From positions 10,246,906 through 10,310,905 of the forward strand of contig NC_044290.2 in the NCBI RefSeq assembly GCF_004027225.2: DNA of 64,000 nucleotides, read 5' to 3'. The position numbers were made by a program, and so were the translations under genes. Source of the DNA: Strigops habroptila. Lineage: Eukaryota > Chordata > Aves > Psittaciformes > Psittacidae. Position 1 is the stretch's first letter. Each line of letters begins with the position of its first letter. Shown in pieces: positions 37,633 through 50,800 of this stretch. The notes under the pieces were generated by a model that did no database searches, was not told the DNA's origin, and worked only from the letters and a program-made list of their open reading frames with translations.

Positions 37633-40600
37633 CTTTGCACCTACAAACATTTTTTTTTTGCCCCAAATTACTTTCAAATACAAGAAAAACCAGAAGAGCA
37701 GTGGCTGCTTTCACGTGCACATCTGCACAGTGATGCTTTCCTTCCCTTCTCACTGTGAGGAGCAGCTCAGACCTTGTGTGCTGAGCACAAACCAGCCCTG
37801 CAGCACAGTTTCTAGCACGGAGGGACCACATCATCCTCAACATGCTCCCAGCCCTTACAACTTAGTGGTAAGACACTGATTACAACCAGAATTTCACACT
37901 TTCGTGCTGTAGCATGGTAGTGCTGGAGGAGTTATTGATGAAATACAAAGGGAAGATCATTCCACGTGGCCTAAAATGGGTTTAGGTGGCTTTAATAGCC
38001 AAGAAATGACAACATGGTCAATTAAAATCACCAAAACCTTTCTGCATGTCATCTTAATGTGCTGAAGGCTTCATACCAAGAAGCGTTGAGCAACTCCTGG
38101 CTGTAGCGTGAGCTGAGCTCACATGGAAAACAGCGTTGATTGAGAGCAACTCGGAGCTACGAGAGAACAAATTCTTGGAAGTGTGCGGGGAGAGCTGTTG
38201 TTGCTGGGGATATTAATAGAAAACATGAGAGAAACAGCCAGCCATGAGCATGCTTTGGTGTGTTACTCCAACAGACCTGGCAGCATCCTTGAAAAGACGT
38301 GGTCAAAGCAAAACAGAGATTTGTTGCTTAGATTAATGCTGGCGGTGGTATCTTAAAGAAGTAGGCACAGAACTGGCTGTCGAAGTAAGTTTTGCAGATG
38401 AGATACATCCATATTAACCATCAGTAATTATGAGTAACTTTAATGAGGAAAACAACTTGAGTACCTTTAATGGGGAAAAGGACTAAGTAACCCCTATGCA
38501 GAACAACACTCATTGCTCTGTTGCCACATATGTAGCTAAAATATACTTTCAAACAAGACATTGATCTTCTATACATGAAGTCTCAGGCAGAAATAGCAGA
38601 ACATTTATAGATCTAATCCTTCCAAACCTTCCTGTCATATGGAAGGAGGATTTATGTTGTGCTGTTCCCTTTGTGGGATGATTCCTCACAATGCTGACAG
38701 GCAAGACAGAGTTTATCTTCTTCCAATTATTTATACTCAGCCCACAGGAGAGGCATGTTCCCTGTAATGAGGCAGCAGGCACCAGAATGCTGGAAGAGCA
38801 GCTGCAACAAATGGTCTTCTCTCAGTGCATGCTGCAAACACATGCACTAGCACAGCATGCCAGGAGGATGAGCAGGGACACGGGCTCAGTGACAGAAGGC
38901 TTTTCAAATTCAGTCTTTAGCTTACACTGCCTGTCAGGAAAGAAATCTGCTCCTCACGTGCTGGATTAGTTAAAATATGGAGCTGAACTGATCCTACTGC
39001 ATCCTCTTAGCACTGAAAAACTCTGGAAATACACCTCTGTCATAAACTGAGCTCCATTTGTATTATTTCATATCAAAGTATCACCTTTAAGTAGTCACTA
39101 AGCTTAATCACAAGCTTAATTCAGCCTGTCAGAAAGATGCCCAGTGTCCCACCTGTGCATTCATATTCTCAGCCAATATTGACAGTGTTATTAATTACTG
39201 GATGTTTTCATATCTTTTAAATAACAATTTTTACTTGCTTTGAGAAGAATGTTTAACCTTACCTTGATGGGAAGGTTTGAAAGGAATCCAGAGCTTGTCC
39301 TTTGCAGCGTGCCTGTAGAAGCTGAGATGCTGAGCCTCCCTGGGATGGACTGGCCCGGCTGTCCCAGAGGCTCTCAGTGTTCCTTTGTCCACGCACTCAT
39401 TTCTTCACTCCAGCACTTCTGCCAAAAGGCATTCCTCACACCATCACTTCTCTTTTCCCTGGCTTCCTTCCCCCCTCCTTCCTCCTTGGCAGATGTTCAG
39501 ATTTATTTATGTTATAAAAAGCAAACAGAGCATATTGCTGTTGAGTTGCTGGAGCAGATTCTCTGAGAAGTTACTCAGCAAATTCTTGAGTCTTGGCCAA
39601 GAGAAGTAAAATGAGCCAACAACAAACCACACAAAAACCCTTTCTCTGGCAAACTCCGTTGTGTTTCTCAGTGCAGCAAGAGAGGCTGAAGTCAACAGCG
39701 ATATAACAGCACACTGCTGCAGGTGGAAGAGCAAAAGGTGACTCTCACTCATCCCCAAATGGCAAAGGTTGTATTTGCAAAGTTGCAGTGTCACCAGCCT
39801 GGTATGAGAAGAGTGTGTGGGGTGGTTGCCTGGGGGCTTCTCCTGGCAGGAGGGGCCCAAAACTGAGCTACAGCAGCCACCTGCTGGTACCTGCCTGCAT
39901 CCCTGCCTGCATCGCCCAGACACTCATCAGTGCCTGCGTAAGTCATCTGCATCCTCCTTGCCTGCATTACCCATACTGCATCATCCGTACCTGCATCACT
40001 GGCATCATCCACATGAACCAGAGGTGATTTAGAGCTCATGGTGTAGGTAAGGATCTTGCTGCTGTGTCGGTCCCATAGGGTGGAGCTGCCACTGTCCTCT
40101 AGTGAGTCCACAGCCCAGCCTTTCCCCAAGGCTGGATGTATTGAGAAACAGGACAACAGGGCACCAGGGGAAACACCTGGTTGCCTAAATGTAGGGAGAT
40201 TCTATTTTACTTAGTTGTTGTAATTCCTTATTTAAAAGGAGCCCTGGCTGGCAGATGTCTAAGAAGAGATGCTGAACTGCTCAGGCAGGGCCAGGATGCT
40301 GGTGCTTGCTCCATTTCCCCATTAGCGTCCCATTCCTTCCAAGCTCACAAGAGTGTGGGGGCTAGCAAGGAGCCCACCCTTTCTTCAAAAACAAATCAGA
40401 CACACAGAAGACCTGCTCAGCCAACTGTCCTGCTCCAGCACATCTTGTTTATGATTCCAGATAATAGTCACTTTTTAAAGATGGTGATTGAAGAGCTGCC
40501 AGTTTTCAATACACTTTTCCAGGGGCTGCTGAGTCCTCTCCTCTCTCCATGTGTCCAGTGCTGAGGACTAGAGACAGACCAAGGTGACCTGAGCTGGAAC

Positions 40601-40894
40601 ACAGCAACAGCAGCTTTTGGGGTCAAAACACAGCCCCAGACCCCTCCATCAGAAAACACTACCTTTTTTGGCCACATTACACCAGCCAGAAGGATGCCTC
40701 TGTCCTGCTGTCCTCCTGCCATGGATGACTGAGGGTTTCAGAGCCTCCTCTGAATTTGTACATGATTCTCTCCAACAACCAAGCCTCCAGCACAGCCACA
40801 GTGCCCACCTCACAGCCTTGGAACCATCAATTCACCTCAGCCCAGCAAACTTTCATGAGTCAGTCTGAACAGATGAAGGGCAGGCATCAATTTG
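37633..40894. other. Spacer between copy B and copy A; must hold the 5' end of copy A
   Basis: The 3.3 kb between the copy B poly(A) signal and the copy A start codon has no coding exon that I can support. An acceptor-like site (TTTGTAG, ending at about 37641) just before the copy A ATG implies at least one non-coding first exon upstream, probably in this interval. No TATA box or CpG island could be assigned with confidence. A short CTGCATC-rich repeat lies at 39890-40012. Confidence 0.55.
39890..40012. repeat. Degenerate CTGCATC minisatellite in the inter-gene spacer
   Basis: Repeated CCTGCAT, CTGCATCA and TGCATC units with variable spacing over about 120 bp. Confidence 0.65.
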
Positions 40895-41070
40895 ACAAAG
40901 GATAAAGGCTTTATTTATTAAAATAAGATCTGTTTAGTTTGTGAGACAGAAAACCTGCAGAGCAATATGTGTTGCAACATCGGTAATCAAGACCCAGGGC
41001 TGCAGCTGATCACACACATCAGTAACACTGATGAAATACACTGGCTATTTTCCTTTGTGGCTCCAAGGAA
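40895..41070 (-). other. Copy B 3' UTR (probable, short)
   Basis: About 150 nt separate the TGA from the overlapping double signal AATAAATAAA (40919-40910). Cleavage 10-30 nt further would give a 3' UTR of about 170-180 nt. Confidence 0.6.
40910..40919 (-). terminator. Poly(A) signal of copy B (AATAAATAAA)
   Basis: Two overlapping AATAAA hexamers on the minus strand lie about 150 nt after the stop codon of copy B. Confidence 0.65.
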
Positions 41071-41813
41071 TCAGGGGTGAAGTGGTCTCTGCTCCACAGC
41101 CCCATCAGATGCTGCATCAGGGTCATGCTCCTCCAGGTCCCTGGTGAGGTCTACAAACACCTGCAATGTGCCACAGCAGAAACAACCCCATTATAGCCAG
41201 TATTCACCCTGACAGTATTTACACTGGTCACAGGCTATTTCTTCCTTTTACATAGTCAGTTCCTAACCTATAACTTCTACATCAGCATACCTGTTGCAAG
41301 GAGTGCAACGACAAGCTGTAATCCTCAAGCCTGAAATTCTGTTTAGCTGCAGAAGGATGGAGAGGGCATCCATAAAAACCAAATCCATATGAGCAATTTG
41401 AAAGCAATCTTCTTGCTTAATGGATTGTTTCCTTTTACCTGCTTCTAGCTTGGAGAAAGACTGGGACAGAGGTAGTGCATTTTCCATTGGTATCTTGTAG
41501 ATGAGTGAAGAAGTCGTCCTGAAAAAGTAATAAAATGATGAGTTCATCACTGTGTGAGTCAACACCAAGGTTTAGGGGTGCTTGTAGGTACTCCCAAGTG
41601 AATTATTGAACAAGGAACAACAGAGGGTCCCAGCACAAGTCCGGGCTGGGTGTGCAGCCCATGGGCAGTGACCTTCCTTGCCAAGATGCGTAGGGGAAGA
41701 GGTGCAGAACTTCGGTGTGGAGAGCATCGCTTTGCCCCGGGTCTGTCACTTTGATTTCTAGGTGGTAACTTGTGCCAGACTTCTTTTTCAGATCCTCAAG
41801 GGAACCGATGTAC
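41071..41813 (-). CDS. Copy B coding exons 35-38: C-terminal domain and stop
   Basis: Exons 41813-41673, 41518-41439, 41346-41291 and 41160-41071 encode about residues 1484-1605. Phrases: [69 protein letters not shown]. The ABCA C-terminal VFLEL segment reads VFVDL here. The frame ends RPLHP then TGA (41073-41071). Confidence 0.92.
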
Positions 41814-44800
41814 CTGCAGAGGAGGGAAAACATTGCTCAAACCGTCATGATCAGCAAATCAAGCAGCCACTGTATACGAGCAGCAGATGCCTCTCCTCTT
41901 ATTCATCAGCTGTTTACACTGTGCTGCTGAAACAACCTCCTCACCAAACTGTTTGTTACACACTTGGAACAATCCAAACCAAGATATTCTATTAGATTAA
42001 GAAGAATCATAGTTGACAAACTGGTTTGGGTTGGAAGGACCTTAAAGCTCATCCAGTTCCAACCCCCTGCCATGGGCAGGGACACCTTCCATTAGAGCCC
42101 ATAGACCCCAGTGCCCACCGTAGCTGCCCTGACACCAGGATGGCCACCCGGTCACACATCGCTGCCGCCTCCTCCAGGTACTGCGTGCTGAGGATGGCTG
42201 CACGCTCCTTGCTTTTCATGGCAGTCTGAATCACTTTCCTGGGAACAGAGGGGTCACAGTTACTTCCCAGGAATAGCCACAGAAAATCTGGTTTATGTCT
42301 CCCACACCCCAATTGAAATGATGAAGTTATAAATGAGTTGATGACTATTTAAAAGCCGTCAGCTATCTTGTGTAAAGATGACATGTGGATGCTGATGTTA
42401 CGTTGCAATTTGTCATGTCAGCATCCCTCCAAATTTTACACCTTCAGCATAAACTGCTGATGAAAAGCTGGAGCAAAGCACTAAATATCAATGACGAAAG
42501 GGAAGGACTACCTCTGAATTTTTCTCTTGCTCTGAAGAAAACAGGAGTTTTTGTCTTTTGTACCACATACATGGGTTCGGCTGGTGTCTACTGAGATTTT
42601 TTGGGGTGTACCACCATTCAGATTGCATCTGATGGTTAGCAAGGGCTTACTGCCTGCTGAATAAGGAGTTTAAGGGTACTCCATCCCTGTGCATTAGGAA
42701 AAAGGGGAACCTCTCTGCCTGCTCAATGGTTACTACAATAGGGAAGGTAAAACCCATTCCGTTAAGTCTGTCACACACTTCTCAACTTTGCTAAAACATG
42801 GTTGCTCACCACATAAGGCGCTGTCCTTTCAGGTCCATGCCCACTGATGGCTCATCCCAAAGCATTACCATTGGATCTCCCAGGATGCTCAATGCAAAAC
42901 ACAGCTGAAACAGGAAAGACACTGAGGTCAGGTCAGGTTTGCTTTTACTTTACCTGCAGAACTGGCGAGTTGTCCCTCTACACCTTAATTCATGTGAATC
43001 TCTCAGAAGCTGAAGTTCATGATTCCAAAATGCAAGAGGAACAAGGATTCAAAAAAACCACCTCAAGGTGTTCTTAGTTAACATTGGAAACTCCCAAAAT
43101 CAGCTTCCCCCAAAACTTCTAAGCCTGCCAAAGAACTAAAAGGGGTTTTCCATCCCATTTACTGGCAGATGCACATGGTGGGGCACGAAGAGGTGATTAC
43201 CTTGTAAATCCAATTTGTGGTTAGCATTTATTAAACACACAATGTGGGAGAATGGGGAAAGAGAAGAGGGAGGGATCCTGCCAGGCTGGATTCAAAAGCT
43301 ACTGATGGAAACAGATCATGCCAGGAACCCATTCTGCTCAAGGATTTCTGTACACGTTTAAGGAAGAAAGCAGGCATAGAAAAGCTAAAAGTAGCCAACA
43401 CACATCTAACACAAACCTTTCTGGCTTCTCCAGCAGATAACCTCCTAGCTGGGGTTCTTAAATGCTTCTGGAGATCCAAAACCTTTCCTATGCTGTGGGG
43501 AACAGAAAGGAAAAACACTGAAATGACCATCTCTGCTTGCTAAGGCAGGGGTACAGAGGAACCAGACACTAACGTATTTGTTTCAGCTGATACACATCAC
43601 CTAGGGTTACTTGGTGATTTTACTGCTAGCTTGGATGGTAAATTGAGTAATTTTTACTGAAATTCAAGACAATAAGTGCAGCTAATGAGAGAAGTGAGTT
43701 ATTCACCTAACTGACCATGAATTGGAGCAAGTGTAGGGTTTCCTAGATAAAATAGGGTTAAAATCTTTATTGATAAGGAATTGAGAACAGTAACAGCTAG
43801 CAGATCTCATGAGAATGAGATCCCATTTCTCAAAGTGGCATCGAAGGTGCTGCCTCTTAATCACGGCAGCCAGGTTTGCTAGCAGACAAACCTTTCCCTG
43901 TCCTATACCTCTGGAGAGAGGAAGAACCGAAAGCTGACATTTGGTTTTGTACCGGCTGATGATAACTGCTGCATCGTCTTTCCTCATCCCTCTCACGGCA
44001 GTGTAGACCTGCAGGTGCTGGTGCACGGTGAGGTCTGGCCAGAGCGGGTCCTGCTGTGGGCAGCAGCCCAGGCATCCCAGGATGCTCTGCCCTGGGGTGG
44101 AGACAGCTCCATCATGGACCTTGAGCAGCACCTGCAAACACACACACCTCCATAGCTGTAGAATGTTATTCTGGGGAGAACCATTGAACCCCTTGGAAAT
44201 GTGGTTGTGTTTTCTCCTGTGTTGTGAGGAACCTCATGAGCACATAGAATCATGGAATGGTTTGTGTTGAAGGGACCTTAAAGCTCATCCAGTTCCAACC
44301 CCCTACCACGGGCAGGGACACCTTCCACTAGAGCAGGTTGCTCCAAGCCCCTGTGTCCAACCTGGCCTTGAACACTGCCAGGGATGGGGCAGCCACAGCT
44401 TCTCTGGGCACCCTGTGCCAGCGCCTCAGCACCCTCACAGGGAAGTATTTACCACCATAAAACTTTGGGTAATAGTACCAACATGAGACCATTTTTTTCT
44501 TTGTAATTCTTCTCTATTTCAAACATTCAGTCCCAAATCTGTAACAGCAATGGTATTTTCCCTCCCCCAGCACATGCCATTAATCATCCTGCACATAATT
44601 AAGTGATGGATTTTTGCTGGCCCAACCCTGTTCCCATTCGTTTTCAATTTCCTGGGTTTGCAAGGCTGTTTATGAAGAGTGTTATTAATACGTTTTTTAG
44701 ATGTCAACATTTCTTACAGGGTGTGTGAAATTTCTTGATGTGTTTCAAACACACACCAAAGACTTTGTGTAGCTCAAACCCTTAACTCTGTAACACTGAT

Positions 44801-47800
44801 TTTGATGTAAATTAGAATGTGCTCAGACTAAATCAAAGCACATCATTCTTTTCTTCTTACTTCTGCAAATAGGGTTGCATGTACATAAATTCCCTGACTT
44901 TAGGGCTGTGTTGCCAGCTTGCCTTATCACATCCTTAATTCATAAGGGCATCAAGGTCACCCCCTGCTGCCCCAAAAGAGTCACCTACCTCCCCAGCAGT
45001 CACTGTTATATCTCCAGAAATCATGTTTATAGTGGTGCTTTTTCCAGCTCCATTGGGTCCTAACAGACCTAATACTTCTCCTGGAAAAATGATGCAAGAA
45101 CTGTTAATAATAAATATTGTTAATAAAACTGTCTTCCCTGTGTGCCAGGCAATATCTAAAAGAACAGTAGGAGGAAAAACTGCTCATAAATCCCCATAAA
45201 TTAAATGCAGGAGTTCAGGTGTGTTTGGTCCAGTCACACAGAGGAATATTCTAACAAAAATATGGTCTGCAAATGTGACCTTCACATTAGTCATTTATAA
45301 GGAGTTCAGCAAAATACTTGAACCTTTTTTAACTGTAAAAGAGAGGTTTTTGACAGCAACTTTCTTCCTTTTCTTAAAGATGGAACTGGCTTTCTTGTCT
45401 TCATATTCCTTGCGCAAACTGTTGACAACGATCGTTGACTCCTGTGAAGAGATGAAGTGGGAAATAAAACCTCTGTTCCTATCCCACAAGACAGCTCATC
45501 TGTTCTTACCATTAAGTATGACCCTGTAAAGACAACATTCCTAAATTAAAAATCCAGGAAACAGAGCAACAGAATGAAGAAAAGCAGAATAGGATTTAAA
45601 ATACAGTGCCAGCTAAACTCCTCCTGGTGCCAGGGTGACTGTGGGCTTCATGGCGAGATGTGCACTTGGACATCAGATCAGTAAATAACAAGTGCATGAG
45701 CTAAGAAAGCAGACAGGCCTGAAGATGGAGAATGAAAAGAAAACAAGCCATAAGGCTGGTTTCACCTCCTCCTGCTGCAGTGAGGCCATGACATTCCTCA
45801 CTCTCTCCCTCTCTGCATGGACTTCTGGGGGCTCCTCCACAGGGTGCTCCCTGTTCTGGCGGGCAACCAATCTCCTCTTCTGGATCCTACAAATGGAGGA
45901 GGAGAGATAGTGTCAATGGGAATCACTTCCAAAAAGGATTGATTTTTCAAGTTTGTTCCCAGTGTGTTGCCAACGCAGTGCCCTGTAAAATTTGAGTTCA
46001 GGAGGTGTTGCACAGACAGTATCTACTCAAATATTTATTAACTGGGGAAAAAATAATCCTGCTGGCATGCATCAGAAAATAAGGGCTGTATTTAGCTTTT
46101 CTTTCATCAGCAAGCATTGGCTGGTCCTATAAGTATTGACCAGGTTGACACCTTCCACTAGACCAGGTTGGACGGGGCTTGGAGCAACCTGCTCTAGTGG
46201 AAGGTGTCCCTGTCCATGGCAGGGGGTTGGAACTGGATGAACTTTAAGGTCCCTTCCAACACAAACCACTCTGGAATTATATGATATGATTCTATAGTCC
46301 TTTGCTCGACACATGCCAGTGATTTGTTCAAGGAGAATTTAAATACATGTGGCAGATTTTCAAAGGTATTTGGGCATCTCACTCGCAACTGCGTCACATT
46401 TGTCAATATTTGACAACTCAATATTTTTCAAAAACCTCCTACATGACTTAGGTGGTCAGTCACATGCTGTTGGTGACAGATAAGCAGAGAGCAGGTTTCA
46501 AACCCCAACCTGATGAAGCTTATGGGGAAGTTTCCATCCTGCAGCAAGCAACAGTAACACAGTTGAAAAGGAGTTAAAATGTTGGATTTCAGTTTGTAAC
46601 TCTCAGCTTGGCCAGCTGGAGTGAAACATCCTGAAACCTCAGTTATGAAGCTTAATGTAAAAAAGCTTAAATCACATTTGTTGTTCTCTCTAGGACATTG
46701 CAGGTCAACTGACCTTCTATTGCAACATGCTGGGTGGGAATTCACCACCAAACGCATTCAGGGAAACTCCAGTAAGTAAAGTCAGACAATAATAACCCAA
46801 AAGAATATAACCCCCCACCTCCCTTCATTCTCAATTTCCTCCCTTCCAGATAAACTGATTCAAACAAAAAATATTACTTTAACCACACTTTGCTACAGGT
46901 CTTTAAGTTCACTTGTACCCTCCTCCTGCTGTCAGGGGTTGAGCCAGGAGGATGCTGCCTGGTTGTGCAGCACTGAGCCCATCCCACAGACTGGGACAAC
47001 CAGGCTCCAAAGGCACCCTGGTGCCCACGACACACCTGAAAATGGGATCAAGTCTCGTAACTGCTTCTCCAGATCTCATCTCCAAACAGCGCAGGAGAAA
47101 AGCAAAAATCACACAATGGATGAAAGGCTGAAAAGGAAAAAAATGGAATAGGTTCGTATGGAGAGAAGATAACATCACACTTGTTTAGCTTTAACTATAA
47201 GGGGATGCAGGAATCTATCTCATTTACTTCAGCTACTGAAAAGGTCCAGAAGGGGAAGAAGTTAAATTGATGCTTCACATACATTTCCACCTCATATGCA
47301 GATCATTTGCAAAGGCCTTGGCTTCATACTGCAGTTTTAGCTCAGATAATCTGCACCCCAACAGACATCCTACAGGATCAGAGAGCACTCCTTTCTTTTG
47401 TAGAAGCAGCATTAGACTGAGTAGTTGATTAATAATATCCCTGCCTTATACATGAGCTCTGCATAATCCCCCCACTTTTGCCCATATGATACAGCAACCA
47501 GGGGTCACGTATGGCACAAGCCCATGATGACTTGGATGTTCCTTCCATCCAACATTTAATATGAAACTTTGACCGCGTAACCCATGCTTTATTTATGGGG
47601 AGAGTTATAAAAGCCCATTGCAAGTCCATCACATTAGAACGGTCATGCAAAACCCCATCATCGAATTGCTCCTTACTGCAAAGGCAGCTACGAAAATGTG
47701 ATTCCACGTCTCAAGAAGAGTGATATTGTCAAACCATGAGTAACTCTGCAAGAAAAGAAGGTCAGTCAGTCAGAAAAATTCCCTAGCACAGGGTGCCTCA

Positions 47801-50800
47801 GCGCAAGGTCAGGGCAAGCGTGACATGTAGGATGCTCAGCTTTCCTCAGGATGGGATAAAGGAGCTTTGATTTGTACTTATTCTTTTGAGTTCATACTGC
47901 CTCAAAGAGCTGTGGCTTCCTTGGCTAGAGCTAATTCAGAGATATCTCAAATCAATCAGGTTGGATTGATCTTTTTCATCATTGCTTCTCTCTTCCCAGT
48001 CTTTCACCTCCTTCTGCCAGGTTACTTCATCCAGGTATCCCCCTCTACCACCTTCCCCTCCCATCCTACCCTGGCTGCCAAAATACAGTCATTATAACAG
48101 CTCTTTGTAACTAAACCCCCCCAAATATCCCAATCAAACAAGTCCAGTCTTGGCCCCTTATCTCAATCCTCAACTTGGACCCTTTATTCTCCTGTTGTCT
48201 TTTGACAGTTGGCTCTTTGAGACAGGGAATTTGCAAAGTGCCTCTTGCTTTTCCAGTTTGTGCCATTAGGACCATTACTGAATTTAGTAGGACATGTTTA
48301 CTTACTGGTGTACTGAAGATCAACCAGCCCAGAGGTGGAAACACAGGAATCAAAATAGAGAAGGTGAAATAAAGTGCTTCGTGTAGGTCACTGAGCATAT
48401 AGAGCGTAGAATTCACCTCGAATAAATCAGAAAAACATTTCCAATATTAATGTGTTCTTGCTAAAAAGTAGGCTGTCACTAAAAATCAATCTGATTTGGG
48501 TTATTCTGCTGAATAGCGGTATATTTGAAATGAAATCTCAAGTGGTGAGATGTGTAAATCAAATGCTTCAGATTCACTTCACTTACCAGAATGAAGATGA
48601 AAGACCAAATGTAACGATTGCTTCGTCCTGTGCGAAATTTAAAGGCAATTAAATAGACGAGGAGGACGAGAGATACTCCATAACCAATGGTGCAAATGAT
48701 CTGGAGAAAGAGAATGGTGTCAGCGACAAGGAGATGGATGTGGGTATATGAAACCTGCCTAGAGCAATCTGTTTAAATGAAAGTATTTAAAGGACAAACT
48801 CACTGTGAAAGGAGGGAAAGGGATTTGTGTCTGCAGGCAAAGAGCTCACCAGGGGCAGGACAGTGTTGGCCTGCAAGGGGCAGATGCGATTGAAGAGCAC
48901 CAGGACCCCAAACATGAGGCACATCAGGGTCCAGAAGAGTGGGACATCCACCAGTGCCTGCCCACACCAGTATGCTGAGGGGAAGAGCCCTGCGAGCCGC
49001 AGCTGGGCACGAGCCTGGAGCTGTGAAAGAGAATGGGGAAAGGGAGATGATTTAGAATAGCCTAAAGCATCATTCCTGCTCCTCCTTATCCATTACCCTC
49101 AGTCCTTCCTTCCCTGCCTCAGCCTTCCTCTCCTTTTCAAGCACTTCTAAGTCTGTCTTAGTTCTTCTCTTGTTTTAAACCACATCATTATTTAAAAAAC
49201 CCAAACAAATCCTCCTGACCCCCAAAAGCTTTAACACCCCCCAAACTGTTCAGACCCCTCACTGATTCCCTGAGATGGAGGGTAACACACTTTGGAACAA
49301 CATTGTGCTCATGTGACTATATTTCTTCTATATATTATATCTAGATGTATCTAGTTTATTATGATATTATTCTACATGGTATAGATATATCTAGATATAA
49401 TATGATATATTATAGATATAATATATATTATAGATGTAATATCTAGAAATGCCCACTGGTACGTGCTCTCTGCTCTCCAGAGATGTTTCATTTGCATTTA
49501 TTCCTTGTGTAAGACCACTTCCAGCATGTGCTTTTTACCTTGTAATCCTCCATGCTCCTCATTGCAAACTGAGGAGGCAAACCAGCAGCCAAAATCAGCA
49601 TGTAGCTGAGGCAGATGAAAAAGATATCACTCTTTACTTCTGGGTTTTGTATCTGTGGAAGACAAATACGGAGGCATATCAATAAACAGCTTCCCAGGGA
49701 AAATCTAGCTAGCTCAATGCTCCTAGGATGGTTAAACATGCAAGTGCATGATAACACTAATGGGAAGTCATTTGTGTTTAAGAAAATAAAACAAGGCATT
49801 AAAAAAACCCCCAAATTTAGCATCTTAGAAGCTGCAAAAAGTATTGGAATTAGTGTAAACTGTTGTGGATAGATTCCATCTTTTTGATGTTTTTCTTTCC
49901 AAACAGATGCTGAAGAAAAGTGAGGTGTGCAAGAATTACTTGTGAAATACTTATATTTATTCCTATATATAATACTTCTATACATTCCTATACTAAGAAA
50001 TACTTATATGAATTCCTACCATATTGCCACATAGCACAAGCTTAAACGTCTCATGGCACTGAAAACCTGTAGAGCACTTAAACACTGCAGAAGAAATTAC
50101 CATTAAATAGCACTGGTTTTGACTGCTGAGCAATGCCCCCAGGAGCTGGCCAGCAGTTGGACCATTAACCCCAACCCTTGGAGGCTGCTCGCCCAACCAG
50201 GTTTCCAACCCATTGATTATCACTTCGGCATGGCTATTTCAATTCATTTTCATCCAGAAACACTCACACTGTAAAAGGGCTCACTCCAGACACGGATGCG
50301 CGCAGTGGAATTGAAGAGCCTTAGAAAGGTGTTGCTGAGGATATTCACCAGCACAGGGAAGCAGTTGATGGGTTCTGCACTGCACATGACCGTGAATCGG
50401 TAGCTCTGAAGATGTGAGAGCAAAAGACATTACCTTTACACTCATGGAAGGTGTGAGAAGGAGCTGAGAGCAGTGAGGCGTTGAGAGGAAAGCAATGACA
50501 AAGGAATTAGAGTTATTGGTGGGATCATGGAGACCTGGAAATGTGCTAACGAGAACCACAAGGAAAATGAATGATAAAGACTTCTGGAGAAGATGATTGA
50601 TAAAGACAACAACTTCTGGAGAAGAGCACAAAAGACTTGCATTAGTGCTTTCCTCTAAAGATCACTGTTAAGAAGCATGCAGTGGAAAGACCCAAATATA
50701 ATCCTGGTTTCCCCCAAACAGAACTACCAATATTATTTAATATGTCAAACAAATATTCTCCCTTTTGCTGGTGTGTGTATTTTGCTGTGCCTCATTTAAA

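Noticed and set aside
46145-46297. Inverted repeat as terminal repeats of a DNA transposon
   Set aside because: Both arms are CR1 sequence, and there is no transposase or target-site duplication around them.
49488-49985. 165-aa open frame on the minus strand
   Set aside because: It contains exon 22 of copy B (49652-49539) flanked by intron read-through.
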